A stretch of 8,550 nt of DNA from Achromobacter sp. (GTDB lineage Bacteria > Pseudomonadota > Gammaproteobacteria > Burkholderiales > Burkholderiaceae_B): NCBI GenBank assembly GCA_003454835.1, contig DMTA01000384.1:1-8550 (forward strand), written 5' to 3'. The notes below the pieces were generated by a model, which was not told where the DNA came from, made no database searches, and worked only from the letters and a program-made list of their open reading frames with translations. Position numbers and translations under genes: made by a program. Below, in pieces: positions 1-4,890 of the stretch. Position 1 is the first letter of the stretch. The number at the start of each line of letters is the position of its first letter.

Positions 1-138
1 CGCGCGCTCGACGCCGGCCTGATTTTGCTAAGCTGCGGTGTATACGGAAACGTCCTGCGCTTCCTGTATCCCTTGACCATTCCCGACGCCCAGTTCGCAC
101 GCGCGCTGGACATCCTGTCCGAGGCGCTTGCCGCTTGA
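1..138 (+). CDS. gabT: 4-aminobutyrate aminotransferase, C-terminal fragment (partial, 5' end outside window)
   Basis: Open from the first base of the window and ending at TGA 136-138; 45 C-terminal residues are visible. They include LLSCGVYGNVLRFLYPLTIP followed by a helix-like end (FARALDILSEALAA), which closely resembles the extreme C-terminus of bacterial GabT, a class III PLP-dependent aminotransferase. The PLP lysine and active site lie upstream of the window. GabT moves the amino group of GABA to 2-oxoglutarate, giving succinic semialdehyde and glutamate in the cytoplasm. The next gene downstream on the same strand is gabD, which oxidises that product; this context strongly supports the call. 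A related class III aminotransferase (e.g. 5-aminovalerate) cannot be excluded from the C-terminus alone. Confidence 0.85.
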   Translation, partial: RALDAGLILLSCGVYGNVLRFLYPLTIPDAQFARALDILSEALAA

Positions 139-150
139 GGCAAAGACCCT

Positions 151-166
151 GAATAACCGGTTATTC
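151..166. promoter_or_regulatory. 16-bp perfect palindrome, possible operator in the gabT-gabD spacer
   Basis: GAATAACCGGTTATTC reads the same on both strands. It begins 12 bp after the gabT stop. Its AT-rich half-sites stand out against the GC-rich surroundings. No T-tract follows, so it is not a good terminator. It may be a dimeric regulator site, but no regulator can be named from the sequence. Confidence 0.35.
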
Positions 167-178
167 GGCTGGGAACAA

Positions 179-243
179 CGATTGCGGGCGTAGCAGGCAG
201 GCGGCTTGATGAACAGGCCGCACGCCTGCCACGCCCGCAATCG
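179..243. repeat. Long imperfect inverted repeat (27-nt arms, 11-nt loop) upstream of gabD
   Basis: Arm 179-205 pairs with arm 217-243 at 24 of 27 positions, leaving an 11-nt loop at 206-216. The outer 13 bp are perfect (CGATTGCGGGCGT against ACGCCCGCAATCG). A mismatch at 192/230 is followed by six pairs, two mismatches (199/223 and 200/222) and five more pairs. The structure ends 20 nt before the gabD Shine-Dalgarno. As RNA it would be a very stable hairpin between the gabT and gabD reading frames. It could protect or process the mRNA, attenuate gabD, or be a copy of a dispersed repeat. No T-run follows. Confidence 0.6.
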
Positions 244-278
244 CTTGGCCCGCCGCACCCATCAAGGAGACTTCCAAC

Positions 279-1748
279 ATGACAGCACTGTCCCATCCCC
301 TCGCCCGTCCCGACCTGCTGCGCGACGCCTGCTACATCGACGGCAAGTGGGTCGGCGCCGGCGAAGGCGCATCGATTCCCGTCGACAATCCGTCCACCGG
401 CAAGACCATCGTGTCGGTGCCCAAGCTGGGCCGCAAGGAAACCGAGCAGGCCATCGCCAGCGCCCAGGCCGCGCTGCCCGCGTGGGCCGCCAAGACGGGC
501 AAGGAACGCGCCGCGATCCTGCTGAAGTGGGCGCAGCTGATGATGCAGCACCAGAAAGACCTGGCCGCCATCATGACGTCCGAACAGGGCAAGCCGGTCA
601 CCGAAGCCGCAGGCGAAATCGCCTACGCCGCGTCGTTCCTGGAATGGTTTGCCGAAGAAGCCAAGCGCATCGACGGCGACATCCTGCAAAGCCCCAAGGC
701 CGGCCAGCGCCTGATGGCGCTCAAGCAGCCCATCGGTGTCACCGCCGCGATCACGCCCTGGAACTTCCCCGCCGCGATGATCACCCGCAAGGTCGGCCCG
801 GCCCTGGCCGCCGGCTGCACCATGGTCGTCAAGCCCGCCCAGCAGACGCCGCTGACCGCGCTGGCGCTGGCCGTACTGGCCGAAGAAGCCGGCGTGCCGG
901 CCGGCGTGTTCCACGTCATCACCGGCAGCTCGCGCGACATCGGCGCCGCCCTGTGCGAAAGCGACGTGGTGCGCAAGCTGAGCTTCACCGGATCCACCGA
1001 AGTCGGCCGCACGCTGATGGAGCAATGCGCGCCCACCATCAAGAAGCTCTCGCTCGAACTGGGCGGCAACGCGCCTTTCATCGTGTTCGACGACGCCGAC
1101 CTGGACCGCGCGGTCGACGGCATTCTGGCCTCGAAATACCGCAACGCCGGCCAGACCTGCGTGTGCGCCAACCGCATCTATGTGCAGGCCGGCGTGTACG
1201 AGGAAGTCGCCAAGCGCCTGGTCGCCAAGGTCAACGCCATGAAGGTCGGCGACGGCTTTGAAGACGGCGTGACGCAAGGTCCGCTGATCGACAAGAACGC
1301 CATCGAAAAGGTGCAGGAGCACATTGCCGACGCCACGGCCCACGGCGCCAAGGTCATCGCCGGCGGCAAGCCCCACGCGAAGGGCGGCACGTTCTTCGAA
1401 CCGACCGTCGTGCGCGACGTGACGCAGTCGATGCGCTTTGCCAGCGAAGAAACCTTCGGCCCGGTCGCGCCGCTGTTCCGCTTCGAATCGGAAGATGAAG
1501 TCGTCGGCATGGCCAACGACACCATCTTCGGCCTGGCCGCGTACTTCTTCACGCGCGACTACGCCCGCATCTGGCGCGTGTCCGAAGCGCTGGAATACGG
1601 CATCGTCGGCATCAACACCGGCCTCATCTCCAACGAAGTCGGCCCCTTCGGCGGCGTCAAGCAATCCGGCCTTGGCCGCGAAGGCTCCAAGTACGGCATC
1701 GAAGAGTACCTGGAGATCAAGTACCTCTGCGTCGATCTGGGCGCATGA
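279..1748 (+). CDS. gabD: Succinate-semialdehyde dehydrogenase (NADP+)
   Basis: 489 residues, an aldehyde dehydrogenase superfamily enzyme close in length and sequence to E. coli GabD (482 aa). It oxidises succinic semialdehyde to succinate in the cytoplasm, the second step of GABA use after GabT. Visible motifs are the oxyanion/cofactor segment TPWNFP, the cofactor lysine K185 in VVKPA, the Rossmann segment FTGSTEVG, the general base Glu260 in LELGGNAP and the catalytic Cys294 in NAGQTCVCANR. The C-terminal block EALEYGIVGINTG...SGLGREGSKYGIEEY is typical of GabD. The lysine is followed by AQQTP and lacks the Glu common in NAD-preferring enzymes, so NADP+ preference is inferred. ATG 279 has a good Shine-Dalgarno (AAGGAGA, 264-270) eight bases upstream. 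The gene lies 140 bp after gabT and is probably co-transcribed with it. Confidence 0.95.
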   Translation: MTALSHPLARPDLLRDACYIDGKWVGAGEGASIPVDNPSTGKTIVSVPKLGRKETEQAIASAQAALPAWAAKTGKERAAILLKWAQLMMQHQKDLAAIMTSEQGKPVTEAAGEIAYAASFLEWFAEEAKRIDGDILQSPKAGQRLMALKQPIGVTAAITPWNFPAAMITRKVGPALAAGCTMVVKPAQQTPLTALALAVLAEEAGVPAGVFHVITGSSRDIGAALCESDVVRKLSFTGSTEVGRTLMEQCAPTIKKLSLELGGNAPFIVFDDADLDRAVDGILASKYRNAGQTCVCANRIYVQAGVYEEVAKRLVAKVNAMKVGDGFEDGVTQGPLIDKNAIEKVQEHIADATAHGAKVIAGGKPHAKGGTFFEPTVVRDVTQSMRFASEETFGPVAPLFRFESEDEVVGMANDTIFGLAAYFFTRDYARIWRVSEALEYGIVGINTGLISNEVGPFGGVKQSGLGREGSKYGIEEYLEIKYLCVDLGA

Positions 1749-1753
1749 AGTCC

Positions 1754-1782
1754 GGCGCGCGCGGCGTCCTGCCGCGCGCGCC
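1754..1782 (+). terminator. GC-rich hairpin after gabD, candidate terminator
   Basis: Perfect 12-bp stem (GGCGCGCGCGGC 1754-1765 with GCCGCGCGCGCC 1771-1782) and 5-nt loop GTCCT, five bases after the gabD stop. The next bases (TGTCGTCCG) are not a clean T-tract. It is either a weak intrinsic terminator or an mRNA 3'-end stabiliser. Confidence 0.5.
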
Positions 1783-1836
1783 TGTCGTCCGCGTGGCCGA
1801 TGTATGCGCCACGTTCACTCGGATACCATCCAGGCA

Positions 1837-1845
1837 TGTTAGATT
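1837..1845 (+). promoter_or_regulatory. Possible extended -10 promoter element for the phosphatase gene
   Basis: TGT followed by TAGATT (1840-1845) resembles an extended -10 box (TGn plus TAnnnT). It lies in the 121-bp spacer after gabD, 25 bp before ATG 1870. The only -35-like hexamer (TTCACT, 1814-1819) is too far away at 20 bp, so the assignment rests on the extended -10 alone and is weak. Confidence 0.25.
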
Positions 1846-1869
1846 TGCGCGTTCCCTGGACGAGTCCGT

Positions 1870-2724
1870 ATGAGCAGAACCTTCACCCTTGAGGACACCC
1901 GCAAGCTGGCGGCCATCCTGGCGGAAACCGCGCAGACCGAGGTCATGCCGCGGTTTCGCAACTTGCCGGAAGGCGCGGTGCGGGGAAAAAGCTCGCCACG
2001 CGATCTGGTCACGGACGCCGACGAAGCCGCCGAACGCCTGATCGCCGCACGCCTGTCCAAGCTGCATCCCGGCGCCGTGCTGATCGGCGAGGAAGCCTCC
2101 GCGCGCAATCCTGCCCTGCTGAACATGCTGGTCGATGCCGACCTCGCCTTCCTGATCGATCCCATCGACGGCACGCGCAACTACGTGGCGGGCCTGCCCT
2201 TGTTCGGCATGATGATCGCGGCCTGCCATCGCGGCGACGTGATCGCAGGCGTGATCTACGACCCGGTCAGCCGAGACAGCGCGCTGGCCGTGCGCGGCGA
2301 AGGCGCGTGGCTCGAATTTGAAAACGGCAAGCGGCTGCCGCTATCCGTCGCCAGCCCAGCGCCCCCTGAGGACATGGACGGCCTGATTTCCACCGGCGCC
2401 CTGCCCGAGCCGCTGCGCACCACCGTCAACGGCAACCTGTCCCGCCTGGGCAGCACGGCCTCGCTGCGCTGCGCCGCGCACGAATACCGCATGATCGCCG
2501 CCGGCAATTGCCACGTGGCGCTGTACAACCAGTTGACGGCGTGGGACCACGCCGCCGGCTGGTTGCTGCATCGGGAAGCGGGCGGCTACGCGGCGCATTT
2601 CGATGGATCGCCCTACAAGCCCACGCACCGCACCGGCGGCCTGCTCTATGCACCCGACGCGGGAAGCTGGCATGCGGCGCGCAAGGCGCTGCTCGGGGAC
2701 GCATTGGAAGGCATCGAGACTTGA
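1870..2724 (+). CDS. Inositol monophosphatase family protein
   Basis: 284 residues, a soluble Mg2+-dependent, Li+-sensitive-type sugar/inositol phosphatase fold. All metal-site motifs are present: GEE with Glu74/Glu75 (LIGEEAS), DPIDGT at residues 97-102 (Asp97, Asp100), and WDHAAG with Asp226. These match Glu67, Asp84, Asp87 and Asp212 of E. coli SuhB. YDPVSRDSALAVRGEGAW, typical of the family, lies between them. Length is slightly above SuhB (267 aa). The true substrate is unknown: inositol phosphate, histidinol phosphate, fructose-1,6-bisphosphate and 3'-phosphoadenosine phosphate phosphatases share this fold. The divergence from SuhB makes a paralogue more likely than SuhB itself. ATG 1870 is chosen because an in-frame stop at 1840 leaves no earlier ATG, GTG or TTG. 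Its Shine-Dalgarno is poor (GGA 1858-1860). The gene stands alone, 121 bp after gabD and convergent with the sirtuin gene. Confidence 0.88.
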   Translation: MSRTFTLEDTRKLAAILAETAQTEVMPRFRNLPEGAVRGKSSPRDLVTDADEAAERLIAARLSKLHPGAVLIGEEASARNPALLNMLVDADLAFLIDPIDGTRNYVAGLPLFGMMIAACHRGDVIAGVIYDPVSRDSALAVRGEGAWLEFENGKRLPLSVASPAPPEDMDGLISTGALPEPLRTTVNGNLSRLGSTASLRCAAHEYRMIAAGNCHVALYNQLTAWDHAAGWLLHREAGGYAAHFDGSPYKPTHRTGGLLYAPDAGSWHAARKALLGDALEGIET

Positions 2725-2746
2725 CAACGTGGGCCGGGACCACCCC

Positions 2747-2783
2747 AAAAAACTGGGGTTATCCCTAGGAGTTATCCCCAGTT
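2747..2783 (-). terminator. Probable rho-independent terminator of the cysE-sirtuin strand
   Basis: Read on the minus strand, AACTGGGG (2783-2776) pairs with CCCCAGTT (2758-2751). The stem runs directly into a T-run, giving TTTTTT at 2752-2747. It lies about 100 nt past the sirtuin stop. The 17-nt loop is long, which lowers efficiency, though a few more pairs are possible inside it. On the plus strand no T-run follows the stem. Confidence 0.45.
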
Positions 2784-2806
2784 CCTGTGGACAACCCTAT
2801 GGACAG
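2759..2806. promoter_or_regulatory. Cluster of four DnaA-box-like 9-mers in a symmetric array
   Basis: Two plus-strand 9-mers, TTATCCCTA (2759-2767) and TTATCCCCA (2772-2780), face two minus-strand 9-mers, TTGTCCACA (2794-2786) and CTGTCCATA (2806-2798). Against the consensus TTWTNCACA they have 2, 1, 1 and 3 mismatches. Centres are 13, 14 and 12 bp apart and the set is nearly symmetric around 2783. The array fills the middle of the 161-bp spacer between convergent genes. It may bind DnaA, or it may be a dispersed intergenic repeat that resembles DnaA boxes. Its left half overlaps the probable terminator at 2747-2783. Confidence 0.4.
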
Positions 2807-2885
2807 GTCTGTAACAGGCCGAAAAAATCGTTGTCGGGCAAGCACTTGCTTAGACCGGTCAAAAACCGGCCGACTCCGCTTCTTT

Positions 2886-3704
2886 CTAAAGCGCTTCCAG
2901 CGCCGGCGCGCAGGGTTGTTCCACTTTCAGAGTCAACAGGCTGTCGGCGCGGGTGCGTCCCAGGTTGATGGCGGCGATCGGCAGACCGGCGCGCGAGGCG
3001 GCCGTCACGAAGCGATAGCCCGAATACACCATCAGGGACGAGCCCACCACCAGCACGGCGTCTGCGCTCTCAAGGCCGGCATTGGCCCGTTCCACGCGCT
3101 CGCGCGGAACGGTTTCGCCGAAGAACACCACGTCGGGCTTGACGATGCCGCCGCAGCGCGGACACGGCGGCACCGCGAATCGCGAAAAATCGTGGCCGTC
3201 CAGATCGGCGTCGCCGTCGGGCGCATCGCTGGCTTCGAGCTGCATCCAGTCCGGATTGAGCGCGTGCAATTTTTCCTGCCAACCGTGGCGATCGCCGCGC
3301 CAGTCGCAGTTCATGCAGCGCACGGCATCCAGCCGTCCGTGCAGGTCCACGACATCGCGGGTGCCGGCGGCCTCGTGCAGGCCGTCCACGTTCTGCGTCA
3401 CCAGGATGGCGACGTGGCCGCGATCCTGCAGGCGCGCCAGCGCAAGATGCGACGCATTGGGTTTGACGTGACCAAAGCGGCGCCAGCCCACCATGCTGCG
3501 CGCCCAGTAGCGCGCCCGCGAAAGCTCGGCGCCCATGAAGGTTTGCAGCGTCATCGGCGGCTGACGCTTCCATTCGCCTTCGGTGTCGCGGTAGTCGGGG
3601 ATGCCGGAATCGGTGCTGACCCCCGCCCCGGTCAGGACAAAGAGCCGCGGATGGCGGTCGACGAAGCCGCGCAGCGCGGCCAGCTCCGGAAGTGCTGTAT
3701 CCAA
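2886..3704 (-). CDS. Sir2-family NAD+-dependent protein deacylase (class II / SIRT4-like sirtuin)
   Basis: 272 residues from a TTG start. Sirtuins remove acyl groups from lysines using NAD+, giving nicotinamide and O-acyl-ADP-ribose. Visible in order: NAD-binding GAGVSTDSGIPDYR (residues 26-39), TQNVDGLH (103-110), the catalytic His122 in DLHG, four zinc-binding cysteines (C130 and C133; C181 and C184), the KPDVVFFGE segment, GSSLMVYSGY (221-230) and the NAD-contacting INLGRT near residues 246-251. The GVSTDSGIPDYR form and the SLMVYSGY strand point to class II rather than the class III type of E. coli CobB. Substrates cannot be predicted. TTG 3704 is chosen because AGGAG (3715-3711) lies six bases upstream. 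Extending further upstream in frame would run into cysE translated in the wrong frame. The gene follows cysE by 56 bp and is likely co-transcribed with it. Confidence 0.92.
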   Translation of the reverse strand: MDTALPELAALRGFVDRHPRLFVLTGAGVSTDSGIPDYRDTEGEWKRQPPMTLQTFMGAELSRARYWARSMVGWRRFGHVKPNASHLALARLQDRGHVAILVTQNVDGLHEAAGTRDVVDLHGRLDAVRCMNCDWRGDRHGWQEKLHALNPDWMQLEASDAPDGDADLDGHDFSRFAVPPCPRCGGIVKPDVVFFGETVPRERVERANAGLESADAVLVVGSSLMVYSGYRFVTAASRAGLPIAAINLGRTRADSLLTLKVEQPCAPALEAL

Positions 3705-3710
3705 TGCTTG

Positions 3711-3715
3711 CTCCT
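3711..3715 (-). promoter_or_regulatory. Shine-Dalgarno that fixes a TTG start for the sirtuin gene
   Basis: AGGAG on the minus strand, six bases before TTG 3704-3702. No ATG or GTG in this frame lies at a suitable distance, and the sirtuin homology begins about 20 codons downstream of the TTG. Confidence 0.65.
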
Positions 3716-3726
3716 GTGTCCTGCAA

Positions 3727-3750
3727 CCGCGCGGCGATCCTGCCGCGCGG
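3727..3750 (-). other. Hairpin in the cysE-sirtuin spacer
   Basis: Perfect 9-bp GC stem (CCGCGCGGC 3727-3735 with GCCGCGCGG 3742-3750) and 6-nt loop. It begins 10 nt after the cysE stop and ends 11 nt before the sirtuin Shine-Dalgarno. There is no T-tract on the minus strand, so full termination is unlikely. It may protect the cysE mRNA end or lower read-through into the sirtuin gene. Confidence 0.45.
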
Positions 3751-3760
3751 CCCGCGGCGT

Positions 3761-4708
3761 TCAGCCGCCCAGCCCGCAATCGGGCATGTCGCTGACCAGG
3801 CTGGCCTGCGTCACGTTGCTGCCCGGCGGCACGCTGCGCGTGAGCCAGACGTTGCCGCCGATGGTCGAGCCCTTGCCGATGGTGACGCGGCCCAGGATCG
3901 TGGCGCCCGCGTAAATCACGACGTCGTCTTCGATCAGGGGATGGCGCGCCAGGCCCTTCTTGAGTTCGCCGTTTTCGCCGGGCGGGAAGCGCTTGGCGCC
4001 CAGCGTGACCATCTGGTAGAGCCGCACGCGGTCGCCGATGATGGCGGTTTCGCCGATCACCACGCCCGTGCCGTGGTCGATGAAGAAGCTGCGGCCGATG
4101 GTGGCGCCCGGATGGATGTCGATGCCGGTGTCGGCATGGGCGATCTCGGCCACGATGCGCGCCAGCATCGGCACACCCAGGCGGTACAGGACGTTGGCGA
4201 GGCGATGGTGAATCATGGCCGCGACGCCCGGATAGCACAGCAGAACCTCGTCCACGTTGTGCGCGGCCGGATCGCCCTGATAGGCGGCCATCACGTCCAG
4301 ATCGAGCGCGGCACGCACGGCCGGCAGCTCGGCGCCAAAACGGCGCACGATCTCGGTGGCGCGCTGCTGCGTGTCAGCCTGCAGAGCCGGGTCGTGCCGG
4401 CCTTCGTATTGCAGTTCCAGACAGACCTGGTGCAAGAGCGCATCGAGCGCGGCGCCGATGGTGTGGCCGACGTAAAAGTCCTCGACCTCTTCGCGCAGGT
4501 CGATGGGCCCGAGGCGCATCGGGAACAAAGCGCCACAGAGGTCCTTGATGATCTGGCGCAGGCTTTCCTGCGAAGGGAACTCGCGCAGGCCGGCGTCGTC
4601 GCGCAGGCGGCCGCGCGGACCACGCCAAGCGACGCGCGCATCGCGCAGGCCGGACACGATGCCGTCCAGGTTCCAGTGCGCCGTGGGGAAATAGCTGGGG
4701 CCGCTCAT
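3761..4708 (-). CDS. cysE: Serine O-acetyltransferase
   Basis: 315 residues. It transfers acetyl from acetyl-CoA to L-serine, giving O-acetylserine, the precursor that cysteine synthase turns into cysteine. The N-terminal half (1-190) is helical, as in the SAT family. A left-handed beta-helix of hexapeptide repeats follows: DIHPGATIG (197-205), FFIDHGTGVVIGETAIIG (208-225), HPLIEDDVVIYAGATILG (256-273) and VTIGKGSTIGGNVWL. Asp197 and His212 correspond to the catalytic Asp143 and His158 of E. coli CysE, with the same 15-residue spacing. The loop RFPPGENGELKKGLARH (240-256) is longer than in E. coli CysE and is typical of the longer EpsC-like form. The C-terminus (DCGLGG) lacks the terminal Ile used by E. 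coli CysE to dock into CysK, so a stable complex is uncertain. ATG 4708 has GGAG (4719-4716) seven bases upstream. Confidence 0.93.
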   Translation of the reverse strand: MSGPSYFPTAHWNLDGIVSGLRDARVAWRGPRGRLRDDAGLREFPSQESLRQIIKDLCGALFPMRLGPIDLREEVEDFYVGHTIGAALDALLHQVCLELQYEGRHDPALQADTQQRATEIVRRFGAELPAVRAALDLDVMAAYQGDPAAHNVDEVLLCYPGVAAMIHHRLANVLYRLGVPMLARIVAEIAHADTGIDIHPGATIGRSFFIDHGTGVVIGETAIIGDRVRLYQMVTLGAKRFPPGENGELKKGLARHPLIEDDVVIYAGATILGRVTIGKGSTIGGNVWLTRSVPPGSNVTQASLVSDMPDCGLGG

Positions 4709-4764
4709 TGACGGGCTCCGGACAGGGAGCCGGCAGTTTCGGCAGACGGATGGATAACGAACAT
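4705..4764 (-). CDS. Possible 19-codon leader ORF overlapping the cysE start
   Basis: Minus-strand ATG 4764-4762 opens a 19-residue frame, MFVIHPSAETAGSLSGARQ, ending in TGA 4707-4705. That TGA overlaps the cysE ATG as ATGA. A fair Shine-Dalgarno, GAGG (4775-4772), lies seven bases before it. The geometry suits translational coupling to cysE. The peptide has three serines and no cysteine, and no known family is recognised. It could equally be a chance frame, as no conservation test is possible here. Confidence 0.35.
   Translation of the reverse strand: MFVIHPSAETAGSLSGARQ
4714..4731 (-). promoter_or_regulatory. Hairpin that sequesters the cysE ribosome binding site
   Basis: On the minus strand, GGCTCC (4731-4726) pairs with GGAGCC (4719-4714) around a 6-nt loop. 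The second arm contains the cysE Shine-Dalgarno GGAG (4719-4716). A ribosome translating the short upstream ORF would melt this stem. A six-bp stem is modest, so regulation is an inference. Confidence 0.4.
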
Positions 4765-4810
4765 GGTATTGCCTCGCTGACGGTGCGAAGCCCCCCGCGC
4801 AATGCCCCGG

Positions 4811-4839
4811 GGAATGCTGCTTCGCAATAATTCCGTCAA
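4811..4839 (-). promoter_or_regulatory. Weak candidate sigma-70 promoter for cysE
   Basis: TTGACG (4839-4834) is a good -35. At 17 bp the -10 position holds CATTCC (4816-4811), which matches TATAAT poorly. It lies in the 182-bp galE-cysE spacer, so an independent cysE promoter is plausible. A GCGAAGC/GCTTCGC stem (4785-4791 with 4819-4825) overlaps the -10 region. Apart from this, the leader ORF and the RBS hairpin, I see nothing else in the spacer. Confidence 0.22.
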
Positions 4840-4890
4840 CTGTAACCGCTCCGCCGCATGCGCCGGAAGTCCTCCGACACGGCGTTGGGG

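Noticed and set aside
206..1261. 351-codon plus-strand frame overlapping gabD
   Set aside because: Arg-rich shadow of gabD in another frame; no domain and no suitable ribosome site.
2742..2759. ACCCC-AAAAAACT-GGGGT stem just after the phosphatase gene as its terminator
   Set aside because: Short stem with the T/A run in the loop instead of after the stem; it competes with the better minus-strand terminator.
2855..2869. CCGGT-CAAAA-ACCGG stem as terminator of the phosphatase gene
   Set aside because: Only five pairs and no convincing T-tract on either strand.
2787..3914. 375-codon plus-strand frame starting in the DnaA-like array
   Set aside because: Antisense shadow of the sirtuin and cysE genes, without family resemblance.
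2886..4238. 450-codon reading of the sirtuin frame starting inside cysE
   Set aside because: The first 178 residues are cysE DNA read in the wrong frame (Arg/His-rich). Sirtuin homology and the Shine-Dalgarno support TTG 3704.
3692..4711. 339-codon plus-strand frame opposite cysE
   Set aside because: Antisense shadow; His/Ala/Gln-rich, and the real gene on the other strand has a full catalytic site.
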